A DNA stretch of 64,000 bases from an uncultured Eubacteriales bacterium (GTDB lineage Bacteria; Bacillota; Clostridia; Oscillospirales; Oscillospiraceae), in NCBI GenBank assembly GCA_958402445.1, contig CATXTO010000007.1, positions 1-64,000 on the forward strand, written 5' to 3'. How positions within the stretch are numbered: the first letter of the stretch is position 1; every line of letters begins with the position of its first letter. A program made the translations under genes and the position numbers. Shown here piece after piece: positions 27,768-36,902 of the stretch. Under the pieces are notes generated by a model, which was not told the DNA's origin, did no database searches, and worked only from the letters and a program-made list of their open reading frames with translations.

Positions 27768-28406
27768 TCAGGCCTGGCCGTCCGGCGCATCCGCATCGAT
27801 GATGTTCGCGTCGTCCCGTACGATTGAGCCCAAGCCTTTTTTCAGCCGCTTCCCCAGAACGCTGATTTGCATGATCATCACCAGATCAGAAATACCCTCG
27901 TACATCAAAACAATCCCCACCACGATCAGCAGGGCTTCTCCAAAGAGTTCCTTGCGAATCATGAACAGCACGCCCAACAAAGCGGAAGCCAGGGATAGCA
28001 GCAGAAGTACCCACCAAGGAGTAAGACCCAACTCCTTCAAGGAAAAGGCGCGCTTGATGCCGATGAGGCTGTCGATCACCACGATGAGGCCCAACAGAAT
28101 GGACAGGATATCCCGGATGGTATTGGGCGAAACCAGGGAGAAAATACCAATGGCCGCGGTCACAACCCCAATGACCAGCTCGATGCTGAAGCTGCGGTCA
28201 CGGCCAAAAATAAAGCTAAAAATGTTGAAAAAGCCATACAGCGTTAAAACGCTCCCAATGAGATAGCACAAGACGTTCATACTCGCATCCGGCCATATTA
28301 CCAGAAACAGCCCCAAGAGGATGTAAGCCAGCGCCGATAAAACAAAGCTCCAGCGGAATTCCCGTGCCGCTCGCTCTATCGGACTATCATTTTTCTGCGT
28401 CGCCAT
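27768..28406 (-). CDS. DUF308 / HdeD-like membrane protein
   Basis: 212 residues with six hydrophobic helices in three pairs (for example WSFVLSALAYILLGLFLVIW, IGSVLTLYGFFNIFSFIF, LLVVVGIVLMYEGISDLVM-like), the pattern of the DUF308/HdeD family, plus an acidic cytosolic tail (DDANIIDADAPDGQA). The function of the family in Gram-positives is unknown; HdeD of E. coli is linked to acid resistance. It sits between the kinase gene and bceAB with its own promoter and terminator. A role in the envelope-stress response is suggested by position only. Confidence 0.85.
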   Translation of the reverse strand: MATQKNDSPIERAAREFRWSFVLSALAYILLGLFLVIWPDASMNVLCYLIGSVLTLYGFFNIFSFIFGRDRSFSIELVIGVVTAAIGIFSLVSPNTIRDILSILLGLIVVIDSLIGIKRAFSLKELGLTPWWVLLLLSLASALLGVLFMIRKELFGEALLIVVGIVLMYEGISDLVMIMQISVLGKRLKKGLGSIVRDDANIIDADAPDGQA

Positions 28407-28449
28407 ACTAATTTACCCCTTTCTGCAAAATGCAGTTTCCATACCTTTG

Positions 28450-28478
28450 ATTTTAACAAAACGAGTAGTAAAAAGCAA
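28450..28478 (-). promoter_or_regulatory. Promoter of the DUF308 gene
   Basis: Minus strand TTGCTT, 17-base spacer, TAAAAT, about 40 bases before the start codon. Confidence 0.65.
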
Positions 28479-28505
28479 TGGAGATTTTATAGGCCTTTCA
28501 GCTGC

Positions 28506-29507
28506 CTACTCTACGTTCAGCTTGACGCTTTCCAGACAAAGGCGGATGGTGGTGCCTTGCCTCAGCACAGATTCAGCGGTGATGGAATGCCCCAATTGCG
28601 TCAAAATACGGCGGCACAGATACAGGCCGATGCCCGTGGCTCGTTTGTCCAGGCGCCCCATTCGGCCGGTATAGCCCCTTTCAAAAATGCGCGGCAGGTC
28701 TTCTGGCGCGATGCCAAGACCGGTATCTCGTATGACCAAGGTAGCAGGCTCCTCTAAGGAGATGGTGACGCCGCCCCGGCTGGTGTATTTGATTGCGTTG
28801 GAGATTACCTGTTCCAGGGCAAAAAGCAACCATTTTTCATCCGTAAGCACGGCGCAGGATACCGGATGGTAGTGCAGTTGAAGCCGTTTCCGGATAAACC
28901 AGGGGGCAAACTTTCGCAGGGCCTGCCGGACGATACCGTCCAGCTCGTAGCTGCGGATGAGAAAGTCTTTGGAGTCACTGTCCAGCCGCAAATAACACAG
29001 AACCATATCCACATACTGCTCAATCTGAAAAAGCTCCTGTTGCAGCAAACTGGGCTCCGGCACCGTTTCGCTCTGCAAAACCAGACGTATAGCGGCGATA
29101 GGCGTCTTAATCTGGTGTGCCCAGAGGGTATAGTAGTCGGTCATATCCTGAAATCGATTGACGCTCTCCGCGGCGGCAGCCGCTTTCGACCGGGAGAGGT
29201 TTTGGATCAGACCTTGATAAGCCTGCTCCACCACGTCGCCGGGAACGGGCAAATTATCTGTGGTATTCAAAATTTCCTGGCGCAGGTTTTGCAGGATAAA
29301 GTATTTTTGCCTCCAATGGAGCCAGTCCCGCACAGCGGCATAGCCCAATGGGAGGGCGCAAATCAGACTGCCGTACACTGCGGCTGCCACAGGAAGGCGA
29401 AATAGGGTGAAAACGATGCAAAAAATGCCGGTACAGAGCAAAAAGTAGAGCGCTACCCGCCGACGCGCGCGGAGATACTGGCAAGCCAGCCATACATGCT
29501 GTTTCAT
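28506..29507 (-). CDS. bceS: BceS-type intramembrane-sensing histidine kinase
   Basis: 333 residues. Two membrane helices (VALYFLLCTGIFCIVFTLF and AAAVYGSLICALPLGYAAV) are separated by only a few residues, so there is no real sensor domain outside the cell. This is typical of BceS kinases that read the activity of their transporter. The H box is LWAHQIKTPIAAIRLV; the N box (EQVISNAIKYT), G1 box (RDTGLGIAPEDLPRIF) and G2 (GIGLYLCRRI) are intact. It starts 9 bases after the response regulator stop. Confidence 0.92.
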   Translation of the reverse strand: MKQHVWLACQYLRARRRVALYFLLCTGIFCIVFTLFRLPVAAAVYGSLICALPLGYAAVRDWLHWRQKYFILQNLRQEILNTTDNLPVPGDVVEQAYQGLIQNLSRSKAAAAAESVNRFQDMTDYYTLWAHQIKTPIAAIRLVLQSETVPEPSLLQQELFQIEQYVDMVLCYLRLDSDSKDFLIRSYELDGIVRQALRKFAPWFIRKRLQLHYHPVSCAVLTDEKWLLFALEQVISNAIKYTSRGGVTISLEEPATLVIRDTGLGIAPEDLPRIFERGYTGRMGRLDKRATGIGLYLCRRILTQLGHSITAESVLRQGTTIRLCLESVKLNVE

Positions 29508-29516
29508 GATCCACCT

Positions 29517-30188
29517 TCAGCTAATCTGATAGCCGAGTCCCTTCTTTGTGGCGATGAAGTCAGAAAGCCCCGCAGAGTCCAGCTTCTTTCGCAGCCGGGC
29601 CACATTGACCGTAAGGGCGTTCTCATCCACGTAGGAGTCGGACTCCCAAAGCCGTTGCATCAGCGTTTCCCGACTGACCACGCAGCCCTTATTCTCCAAA
29701 AGGGTCTGTAAGATACGGCATTCATTTTTGGTCAAGGGGAGCCGCCGCCCCTGCCAAAGCAGCATGGCGCCTGCGGGGTCCAGCTCCGCACCCCGGTGCT
29801 CCAAGTGCTCCTCCGGTACGCCAAAATCGTAAGTCCTCCGAAGCAGGGCCTGAATTTTAGCCAAAAGTACGTTGAGGTCAAAGGGTTTTGCAATGAAATC
29901 ATCTCCGCCCAAATTAACGGCCAAGACAATATTGACATTGTCGGAGGCGGAGGAGAGAAATAAAATTGGGACCTTGGATTGTTTGCGGATTTCAGCGCAC
30001 CAGTGGTATCCGTTGTAAAAAGGGAGTCCGATATCCAGCAGCACCAAATGAGGCTGAACAGTATAGAAATCCTCCATAACATTCTGGAAGTGCCGTGCCT
30101 GCTTCACTTGATATCCCCATGCAGAGAGCTGAGACTCTAACACGCCGGCAATTTCCGGTTCATCTTCCACGATTAAAATACGGAACAT
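29517..30188 (-). CDS. bceR: BceR-type OmpR-family response regulator
   Basis: 223 residues. The start at 30188 (MFRILIVEDE) has GGAGG seven bases upstream; a longer upstream reading frame has no such site. The receiver domain has the acidic pocket (VEDEPE) and phospho-acceptor Asp in LVLLDIGLPFYNG. The C-terminal winged helix (LTKNECRILQTLLENKG, LRKKLD) is OmpR-type. Together with the following kinase it most likely drives the CTTACA-N4-TGTAAG operator ahead of bceAB. Confidence 0.92.
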   Translation of the reverse strand: MFRILIVEDEPEIAGVLESQLSAWGYQVKQARHFQNVMEDFYTVQPHLVLLDIGLPFYNGYHWCAEIRKQSKVPILFLSSASDNVNIVLAVNLGGDDFIAKPFDLNVLLAKIQALLRRTYDFGVPEEHLEHRGAELDPAGAMLLWQGRRLPLTKNECRILQTLLENKGCVVSRETLMQRLWESDSYVDENALTVNVARLRKKLDSAGLSDFIATKKGLGYQIS

Positions 30189-30213
30189 GATTTCCTCCTT
30201 TCCCGGCTTGCTT

Positions 30214-31212
30214 TTACACGGTTCCTTTGTAAAACCGCACGGTAAACAGAGCGCCACCGGCTTTCGAGTTTACAGCCTGGATGGTGCCGTTTTGAGCAAC
30301 GATAATCATACGGGCGAGAGATAGCCCTATCCCCACGCTCTGCGCCGACGCATTTTTTCCCCGGTAAAACCGTTCAAACAGATGGGGCAGGTCCTCCGGG
30401 TCAATTCCAGGCCCACTGTCCCGGATTATAATCTCACTGTAAATGGGGTTCTCTGACAAGCTCACACAGATTTGGCCTCCTGCCGGAGTGTGCTCCATAC
30501 AGTTCTTCAAAATATTACCCAAAGCTTCTGCAGTCCAGGCCAGATCACCCACAAAAAAGCCCGCTCCCTGTATTTGCAGGGTTTGTTCCCCAAGTTCCAT
30601 GGCCACGGCCAGGGGAGCGGCGGCCTGCTCCAGGACCGCAGATAGGGAGATGCGAGCATGACGAAACGTCACAGTACCCGTATCCAGCCGGGACATGCGC
30701 AGCAGGGCTGAAATAAGCCAGTCGATGCGATCCAACTGCCGCCGCAGCGCGCGAACGGTTTCCTGCTGTCGCTCTGGGAGACAGGGCTCCGACAGCCGGG
30801 CCACCAACAGATTGACGGCAGTGAGCGGCGTGCGGAGCTGATGGGAGACGTCCGCTAAAAAAGAGGAGAGCTTTCCCTTGTCCTTTTGCAGCAGGTCCGC
30901 CTGCTCCCGAAGCCTCGTCATCAGCTTGCACAGCTCGTTTCGGAGCACCGACAGGGAACCCTCCGCGTAAGCGTCCAGGGAGATAGACAAATCTCCATGG
31001 AGCAGTCGGTCTAAGTCGTTGCATAGGGCGTCCATTTTTCGATACCGCTGTCTGGCATCCCAGGCGATTGCCAAGAAAAACATGCCGCAAAGTGCCAGAC
31101 TCAGAAAACCTGCGGTAACAGACAGGGAAAAACCGAATCCAACTCCAACTAGCGAGAGAAAAAGAAGGGGAATCAAAAACAGACGCAGTTCGGGGTTTTT
31201 CCACTCTCTCAT
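30214..31212 (-). CDS. Sensor histidine kinase of a second two-component pair
   Basis: 332 residues. Two close N-terminal helices (LFLIPLLFLSLVGVGFGF and FLSLALCGMFFLAIAW) leave almost no extracellular part. The H box is FLADVSHQLRTPLTAVNLLV, with the N box (LGNILKNCMEHT), G1 (RDSGPGIDPEDLPHLFERF) and G2 (SVGIGLSLARMI). It starts one base after its response regulator's stop and is followed, 25 bases on, by the BceRS pair, so all four genes may be one operon. The signal is unknown. Confidence 0.9.
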   Translation of the reverse strand: MREWKNPELRLFLIPLLFLSLVGVGFGFSLSVTAGFLSLALCGMFFLAIAWDARQRYRKMDALCNDLDRLLHGDLSISLDAYAEGSLSVLRNELCKLMTRLREQADLLQKDKGKLSSFLADVSHQLRTPLTAVNLLVARLSEPCLPERQQETVRALRRQLDRIDWLISALLRMSRLDTGTVTFRHARISLSAVLEQAAAPLAVAMELGEQTLQIQGAGFFVGDLAWTAEALGNILKNCMEHTPAGGQICVSLSENPIYSEIIIRDSGPGIDPEDLPHLFERFYRGKNASAQSVGIGLSLARMIIVAQNGTIQAVNSKAGGALFTVRFYKGTV

Positions 31213-31213
31213 G

Positions 31214-31885
31214 TCAGTCGCCCGCCTTGTACCCGAGTCCGCGGACCGTACGAATCAGCATGGGATTCTGCGGGTCCGCCTCAATTTTATCTCGAAGTCT
31301 TTTGATATAGACCGTCAAGGTGTTATCCGTTACGAAATCACCGGCTAAATCCCAAATTTCGTCTAGAATCCGATTTCTGGTGAGCACTGTGCCTGGGTTG
31401 TTCATAAAAAGCAGCAGTAGCCGATACTCCAATGGCGATAACGTGAGTTCTTTCCCGTCGCGGGTAGCAGTCCCCTTAGCGGCGTCCACCCGGATTGGCC
31501 CCAACTCCAGCGGCCTGAGATTTTGCCCGCTGCGCCGCAGGACGTTCCGGATCCGGGAGATCAGCTCCCGGGGACGGAAGGGTTTTGGGATATAGTCGTC
31601 CCCACCCAACTCCAGGCCGGTGACCGTGCTGAGTTCGTCGCCCAGGGCAGTCAGGAAAATCACTGGTATGTTGTACTGCGCCTTGATGACGGTACACAGC
31701 GCAAATCCGCTGCCATCTTTCAATGTCACATCCAAAAGGGCGATGTCAAAGGCACCCTGTTCCAGCAGACCCAGGGCCTGCCGCTGGCCGTTTGCCGCCG
31801 CAACGGCAAACCCCTCGCTACGCAGGAAATCTGACAGGGTGGAGACAATTGCGACGTCATCTTCGACCAAAAGCAAATTGCACAT
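31214..31885 (-). CDS. OmpR-family response regulator of the second pair
   Basis: 223 residues from MCNLLLVEDD at 31885; an upstream extension to 31969 is rejected because GAGGAG precedes 31885 and the promoter lies inside the extension. The receiver has Asp in FDIALLDVTLKDGSG and Lys in YIPKPF. The DNA-binding domain is winged-helix (LSPLEYRLLLLFMNNPG, YIKRLRDKIE). It is the first gene of the four-gene signalling cluster. Confidence 0.92.
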   Translation of the reverse strand: MCNLLLVEDDVAIVSTLSDFLRSEGFAVAAANGQRQALGLLEQGAFDIALLDVTLKDGSGFALCTVIKAQYNIPVIFLTALGDELSTVTGLELGGDDYIPKPFRPRELISRIRNVLRRSGQNLRPLELGPIRVDAAKGTATRDGKELTLSPLEYRLLLLFMNNPGTVLTRNRILDEIWDLAGDFVTDNTLTVYIKRLRDKIEADPQNPMLIRTVRGLGYKAGD

Positions 31886-31949
31886 TTCGCCATCTCCTCT
31901 TCGTGGCCCCCGGGGCAGACTCCGCCTGCCCATAACGGGGTATATTAGG

Positions 31950-31978
31950 AGTATACCATATAACCGCAAAATTAGGAA
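31950..31978 (-). promoter_or_regulatory. Promoter of the four-gene two-component cluster
   Basis: Minus strand TTCCTA, 17-base spacer, TATACT with an upstream TGG that makes an extended -10 (TGGTATACT). Confidence 0.6.
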
Positions 31979-32012
31979 GCCAGCGCTTCATTTCTTCACG
32001 GAAAATGAAGAA

Positions 32013-32046
32013 ACCGGCTGCTAAACACCATGCCTTAGCAGCCGGT
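32013..32046 (-). terminator. Terminator of the AbrB-lyase-exporter operon
   Basis: ACCGGCTGCTAA / TTAGCAGCCGGT with a 10-base loop. On the minus strand it runs into TTTCTTCATTTT, seven bases after the exporter stop. Confidence 0.85.
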
Positions 32047-32053
32047 CATACGC

Positions 32054-32965
32054 TCACATATCGAAAATACCCATGATTACAATGCCGGAAACCACCACCG
32101 CTATGGCTGCGTAGTGCTTCCAGGACAGCTTTTCCCGGAGGAAGATGCGGCTCCAGAGCACAGAGGCCGCGCAATAAGCGGAGATAATGGGCGCAGACAT
32201 TGCCACATGCGCAGTATCTGCCAGGGCATAGATATAGGCGAGCTGCCCGCCTGTTTCAAAAATAGCGCCTATGTATTTGGGAAGTTCTCTTCGAGCCACC
32301 GGCTTTTGCTTTTTCCAGAATCTTGTGTACGCAAAGCAAACCAAACCTGCGACGAAAAAGGTCAATTCATAGGCAACGTTGGCGGAGTCCTCGTTCAACT
32401 TTTCCAATACCAGACTGTCGGCAAAGGTTCCGGCCGCATCCAGGAGGCAATAGGCCACGGGTAGTAGGAGGGCAAGAAAGGACTTTGCGTATTTATAATT
32501 GGAAACTGCCTGGCGCGCCGCCCGGAGCTGCTCGTCCTCCGTGGCCTCTACCACCCCCAGGGCAATCACGCCCACACAGACCAGGGCTACGGCAGCAAAC
32601 TGCATAGGGACCAACTCTGAAGCTCCGCCGATGAGGATGGTAATCACCGCGACCAGGGCCCCGGAGGAGTTGCAGATGGGGGAGGAGATGGAAAGCTCAA
32701 TATACCGCAGGCCCACATACCCCAGGGTCATGGATAGGATATAGAGAATTGACACCGGCAGATAGGTCCAGATGACCTGCCAGGTGATCGTGACGCCGCC
32801 AAAGAAGATTTCCCACGCTGCATGCAGCCCCATGACGACGCCAACGGCGGTTACCATCTTTAAATGAGAGCTTCGGTCGTCCGCATCCCGGCAACCCAGC
32901 TTGGAAAATAGGTCGGAGCCGCTCCAGCACAGCAGCGCGGCCAGGGAGAGCCAAAACCAATTCAT
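32054..32965 (-). CDS. EamA/DMT-family transporter
   Basis: 303 residues with ten hydrophobic helices in two five-helix halves (starting FWLSLAALLCWSGSDLFSKL, ending HYAAIAVVVSGIVIMGIF), the drug/metabolite transporter plan. A loop of about 30 charged residues divides the halves. The start at 32965 has AGAGAGG seven bases upstream. It follows the PLP-enzyme gene by 37 bases, so a role in exporting a product or substrate of that enzyme is plausible (inference). The substrate cannot be read from sequence. Confidence 0.85.
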   Translation of the reverse strand: MNWFWLSLAALLCWSGSDLFSKLGCRDADDRSSHLKMVTAVGVVMGLHAAWEIFFGGVTITWQVIWTYLPVSILYILSMTLGYVGLRYIELSISSPICNSSGALVAVITILIGGASELVPMQFAAVALVCVGVIALGVVEATEDEQLRAARQAVSNYKYAKSFLALLLPVAYCLLDAAGTFADSLVLEKLNEDSANVAYELTFFVAGLVCFAYTRFWKKQKPVARRELPKYIGAIFETGGQLAYIYALADTAHVAMSAPIISAYCAASVLWSRIFLREKLSWKHYAAIAVVVSGIVIMGIFDM

Positions 32966-33002
32966 GATAAAACCTCTCTTTCACAAAACAGGGAGGAGAA
33001 TT

Positions 33003-34286
33003 TTATAGGCGGACCAAGCCGGCCTCGCAGAGCTTTTGCAGGCTCATGAGAATCCCGATTTTTGCATGCTGCCAGGTTAGGCCGCCCTGAAAATAAACGG
33101 CGTAGGGGGGGCGGATGGGGCCATCTGCGGACAACTCAATAGAAGAACCCTGCACAAATGCGCCAGCGGCCATAATAACGGGGTCCTCATAGCCCGGCAT
33201 GTCCCAAGGCAACGGAGTGGCGAAGCTGTCCACAGGCGCCGCCGCTTGAATCCCCTGACAGAAAGCAACCATAGCGGCCTCGCTGCCCAGCTCCACCGCC
33301 TGGATGATATCATGCCGGGGCTCAGCGGCGCCAGGCACGCAGCGGAAGCCCAGGGGTTCATAGAGATTGGCTGCAAAAATCGCTCCCTTTTCCGCCCCGG
33401 CAACCACCGTCGGCGCTAAAAACAGGCCCTGGTAAAAGGCGGGCATCAGACCTAAGTTTGCGCCCACCTCCTGGCCCAGACCAGGGGCGGAGAGTCGGTA
33501 TGCGCAGCGGGAGACGCAGGCCTTCGTACCGCAGATATAGCCGCCGATGGGCGCCAGGCCGCCGCCGGGATTCTTGATCAGAGAGCCGACGACCAGGTCT
33601 GCCCCTAAATCCGAGGGCTCCCAGGTTTCCACGAATTCCCCGTAACAATTGTCAACCATACAAATGATACCCGGCCGAATGCCTTTGACAAATGCGATGA
33701 GGTCTCCAATCTGCTGTACGGAAAAGGTTGGACGGGTGGCGTAGCCCTTGGAGCGTTGAATGGTGACCAGCTTGGTTTTGGGTCCGACGGCACGTCGGAT
33801 GCCTTCATAGTCAAAGGCGCCGTCCGGCAGCAGGTCCACCTGCCGGTACTGGATGCCGGATTCCCGCAGGGAGCAAGGGCTCTCCCGAATACCGATGACC
33901 TCCTCCAGCGTGTCATAGGGCTTTCCAACCGGGGAGAGAAGCTCATCCCCCGGCAGCAGGTTGGCAGAGAGAGCCACAGCCAGGGCATGGGTCCCGCAGG
34001 TAATTTGGGGCCGGACCAGAGCGGCTTCTGTGTGGAAAACATGGGCGTAAACTCGCTCCAGATTGTCCCGTCCCACGTCGTCATACCCATAGCCGGTGGT
34101 TGCGGCAAAGCAGGCCGCGCTGACCCGGTTTCGCTGCATGGCGGACAGGACCTTGGCCTGATTGTATTCCGCCACCTGGTCGATCTCGGAAAAACGGTCC
34201 TGGAGCCGCTGCAAAACCGTCTGACCATATTCGTATACTGCCGGAGAGATACCCAGGCTCTCATACAGTTCTAGCAGATTGGACAT
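33003..34286 (-). CDS. PLP-dependent lyase of the 'aluminum resistance' / methionine gamma-lyase-like family
   Basis: 427 residues, the usual size. Fold-type I features include RPQITCGTHALAVALSANLL, the Asp-containing CMVDNCYGEFVE that contacts the cofactor and the Lys of TIQRSKGYATRP. The family is annotated from an aluminium-tolerance screen and related by sequence to Cys/Met-metabolism PLP enzymes; its true substrate is unknown. It starts 3 bases after the AbrB-type regulator and precedes the EamA exporter. Confidence 0.88.
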   Translation of the reverse strand: MSNLLELYESLGISPAVYEYGQTVLQRLQDRFSEIDQVAEYNQAKVLSAMQRNRVSAACFAATTGYGYDDVGRDNLERVYAHVFHTEAALVRPQITCGTHALAVALSANLLPGDELLSPVGKPYDTLEEVIGIRESPCSLRESGIQYRQVDLLPDGAFDYEGIRRAVGPKTKLVTIQRSKGYATRPTFSVQQIGDLIAFVKGIRPGIICMVDNCYGEFVETWEPSDLGADLVVGSLIKNPGGGLAPIGGYICGTKACVSRCAYRLSAPGLGQEVGANLGLMPAFYQGLFLAPTVVAGAEKGAIFAANLYEPLGFRCVPGAAEPRHDIIQAVELGSEAAMVAFCQGIQAAAPVDSFATPLPWDMPGYEDPVIMAAGAFVQGSSIELSADGPIRPPYAVYFQGGLTWQHAKIGILMSLQKLCEAGLVRL

Positions 34287-34289
34287 GGC

Positions 34290-34523
34290 TCAATCCTCTT
34301 TCTTTGATAGAATTTGCTGCGCCAAATCACGCAGGACTTCCGGCCGGGCAATCACGAGACCCCGTTCCTCTTCCCCCAGTACCAGCAGCGTATCCCCAGG
34401 CTGAATGTGAAACAGCTCGCGGGCTTCCTTGGGGATGACGATTTGTCCCCGTTCTCCTACCTTGACGGTACCGAAAACGCGGCTACTGTTCCCTTTTCCC
34501 AGTAAGTGCTTCCCACCAGCCAT
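34290..34523 (-). CDS. AbrB/SpoVT-type transcriptional regulator
   Basis: 77 residues with the swapped-hairpin AbrB core (VKVGERGQIVIPKEARELF, IQPGDTLLVLG). These dimers bind DNA and often act as transition-state or local regulators. The unusually basic N-terminus (MAGGKHLLGKGNSSR) precedes the core. It is the first gene of a three-gene operon and probably autoregulates it (inference). Confidence 0.9.
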   Translation of the reverse strand: MAGGKHLLGKGNSSRVFGTVKVGERGQIVIPKEARELFHIQPGDTLLVLGEEERGLVIARPEVLRDLAQQILSKKED

Positions 34524-34571
34524 GGCGCAGTCTCCTTTTTCTCATACTATTCGTACTTTTCATACTGAAAC

Positions 34572-34600
34572 AGAATAGCAAAATTATCCGGCTTTGTCAA
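34572..34600 (-). promoter_or_regulatory. Promoter of the AbrB-lyase-exporter operon
   Basis: Minus strand perfect TTGACA (34595-34600), 17-base spacer, TATTCT (34572-34577). It is divergent from the glpK promoter. Confidence 0.8.
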
Positions 34601-34661
34601 TTGCTTTCGGTTGAAAACGGCCATTTTTAACCTGTCGTCACCATGCGGTGTGGGAGGCTGG

Positions 34662-34690
34662 TTGAAAAATAGCGCATGAAATGCTATAAT
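34662..34690 (+). promoter_or_regulatory. Promoter of glpK
   Basis: TTGAAA (34662-34667), 17-base spacer, perfect TATAAT (34685-34690), about 35 bases before the ribosome binding site AAGGAG. Confidence 0.8.
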
Positions 34691-34732
34691 AGGAAAAAAT
34701 AGATTTGTTGACGGACTGGCAAGGAGTGAAAA

Positions 34733-36235
34733 ATGACAAAATACATAATGGCGCTGGATGCCGGGACCACCAGCAACCGCTGCATCCTGTTTGACGAGAA
34801 GGGCGTCGTTTGCAGCATGGCCCAAAAGGAGTTCACCCAGATTTTCCCAAAGCCTGGTTGGGTGGAGCATGACCCGGAGGAAATTTGGTCCACCCAACTG
34901 GAGGTGGCCCAGCAGGCTATGCGAAACATCGGCGCCAATGCCGCCGACATCGCGGCCATTGGGATCACCAACCAGCGGGAGACCACCATTGTCTGGGACC
35001 GAAAGACGGGACGGCCGGTTTATCACGCCATTGTCTGGCAGTGCCGACGCACAGCCGACTACTGTGACAGTCTAAAGGAAAAGGGACTGGTGGATCGCTA
35101 TCGCAGCAAGACCGGATTGGTTCTGGACGCCTATTTTTCCGGCACGAAGCTGCGGTGGATTTTGGACCGGGTGCCCGAAGCCCGGCAGCGGGCGGAGCGG
35201 GGAGAGCTGCTCTTCGGAACGGTAGAGACCTGGCTGATTTGGAAGCTCACCGGCGGCCGGGTGCATGTAACGGATTATTCCAACGCCTCCCGCACCATGC
35301 TGTTCAACATCAACACACTCCAATGGGACGAAGAAATTTTGAAGGAGCTGCAAATTCCTTCTTGCATGCTGCCAGAGGTTCAGCCCAGCAGTTGCATATA
35401 TGGGACAGCAGACCCGGCGTATTTTGGAGGACCTATTCCCATCGCGGGAGCTGCCGGGGACCAGCAGGCGGCCCTCTTCGGTCAGGCCTGTTTTCAGCCG
35501 GGTGAGGCGAAAAATACCTATGGAACCGGCTGTTTTCTTTTGATGAATACCGGAGACAAGCCTGTGTTTTCCCACAGCGGCCTGGTCACGACCATTGCCT
35601 GGGGGCTGGAGGGAGAGGTCCAGTACGCTTTGGAAGGCTCCATTTTTGTAGCGGGCGCTGCGATACAGTGGTTTCGGGATGAACTGCGGCTGCTGGACAG
35701 CGCGGCGGACTCGGAGTATATGGCGCAGAAAGTGCCGGATACCAATGGCTGCTACGTGGTGCCTGCATTCACAGGACTGGGCGCTCCGCATTGGGACCCC
35801 TACGCCAGAGGCGCGATTGTGGGGCTGACTCGGGGCGTCAATCAAAATCATATTATTCGGGCCGCTCTGGACTCCCTGGCCTATCAAACCAACGACGTGC
35901 TTCAGGCCATGCGGGCCGATGCCGGGATTCAACTGGCGGCGCTGAAGGCGGATGGTGGCGCCTCCGCCAACAACTATCTCATGCAGACGCAGGCGGATAT
36001 CATCCAGGCCCCGGTGCTGCGACCCCGCTGTGTGGAAACCACCGCCATGGGCGCGGCGTATCTGGCCGGTCTGGCGGTTGGCTTTTGGCGCAGCCGCAAG
36101 GAGATTCTAGGAATTTGGGAGCTGGACCGGGTGTTTCAGCCGGAGCTTACAATTCAGGAGCGCGACAAAAGAATTGCCGGCTGGAATCGGGCGGTCCGGA
36201 GTACTTACGGCTGGGCCAAGGGGGATGAGAAGTGA
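34733..36235 (+). CDS. glpK: Glycerol kinase
   Basis: 500 residues, full length. FGGY-family motifs are intact: [15 protein letters not shown] (phosphate 1), [48 protein letters not shown] and [17 protein letters not shown]. The enzyme makes sn-glycerol 3-phosphate from glycerol and ATP. No glycerol facilitator or glycerol-3-phosphate dehydrogenase gene is adjacent, so the product may feed lipid or polymer synthesis instead of catabolism (inference). Its stop overlaps the start of the GNAT gene. Confidence 0.97.
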   Translation: MTKYIMALDAGTTSNRCILFDEKGVVCSMAQKEFTQIFPKPGWVEHDPEEIWSTQLEVAQQAMRNIGANAADIAAIGITNQRETTIVWDRKTGRPVYHAIVWQCRRTADYCDSLKEKGLVDRYRSKTGLVLDAYFSGTKLRWILDRVPEARQRAERGELLFGTVETWLIWKLTGGRVHVTDYSNASRTMLFNINTLQWDEEILKELQIPSCMLPEVQPSSCIYGTADPAYFGGPIPIAGAAGDQQAALFGQACFQPGEAKNTYGTGCFLLMNTGDKPVFSHSGLVTTIAWGLEGEVQYALEGSIFVAGAAIQWFRDELRLLDSAADSEYMAQKVPDTNGCYVVPAFTGLGAPHWDPYARGAIVGLTRGVNQNHIIRAALDSLAYQTNDVLQAMRADAGIQLAALKADGGASANNYLMQTQADIIQAPVLRPRCVETTAMGAAYLAGLAVGFWRSRKEILGIWELDRVFQPELTIQERDKRIAGWNRAVRSTYGWAKGDEK

Positions 36236-36804
36236 AAGCCGAGGTGGTATACAGGCCGCTAAATCACGACGAGCTGAATCGAGCCCTATTTCTGCAGTTT
36301 GAGCGCCGGCAGGTGGTGACCAAATGCTGGCGGAAGGTTGAGGGCGTATGGGCGGTGCAGGAAGCGCCCTTTGTGGACCAGTGGAGCGAAGCGGATTACC
36401 AAACGCTGATCACCTGCTTGAAAAATACGATAGCAACCGGGGGGATGGTCTATGGCGTGTTTGTAGAGGGTGTATTAAAGGGCTTTGCCTCGATAGAGGG
36501 AAAAAGATTTGGCCCGTCGGATGCGTATCTGGACCTGAGCTGTCTGCATGTCTCCCAGGAGCTACGGGGGCGGGGGATTGGCAGCCGGCTGTTCCGGCTG
36601 GCGGAGGACTGGGCGTATGCCCAGGGGGCGAGAAAGCTCTATATTTCCGGCCATTCCGCTGTGGAGACCCAGGCGTTTTACCGGGCTATGGGCTGTGTGG
36701 AGGCGCAGACTCCCTGTCAAATGCATGTGGAGCAGGAGCCGTTTGACTGTCAGCTGGAGCTGGACCTTACAATTCGGGGAAATAAAGCTTGTTCTGAATC
36801 ATAG
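36232..36804 (+). CDS. GNAT-family N-acetyltransferase
   Basis: 190 residues with a GTG start at 36232 that overlaps the glpK stop (GTGA); AAGGGGG lies seven bases upstream. The acetyl-CoA motif is clear: [20 protein letters not shown], and the C-terminal part [20 protein letters not shown] is typical. The substrate is unknown. Coupling to glpK is close but no functional link is evident. Confidence 0.88.
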   Translation: MKAEVVYRPLNHDELNRALFLQFERRQVVTKCWRKVEGVWAVQEAPFVDQWSEADYQTLITCLKNTIATGGMVYGVFVEGVLKGFASIEGKRFGPSDAYLDLSCLHVSQELRGRGIGSRLFRLAEDWAYAQGARKLYISGHSAVETQAFYRAMGCVEAQTPCQMHVEQEPFDCQLELDLTIRGNKACSES

Positions 36805-36838
36805 TTTTTTCAGAAAACCTCTCCATATAAAAATTCTC

Positions 36839-36873
36839 GGAGCGGGACAACCGTAAAAAGGTCGTCCCGCTCC
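36839..36873. terminator. Hairpin between convergent genes
   Basis: GGAGCGGGAC / GTCCCGCTCC with a 15-base loop, between the GNAT gene (plus) and the FMN oxidoreductase gene (minus). No long U run on either side, so it may serve both directions weakly. Confidence 0.65.
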
Positions 36874-36902
36874 AAGTTATTGTTATCTATTTTGCTATTT
36901 GT

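Noticed and set aside
27571..28266. 231-codon plus-strand frame opposite the DUF308 gene
   Set aside because: It crosses the bceA operator and the DUF308 terminator and has no domain; the six-helix minus-strand protein explains the region.
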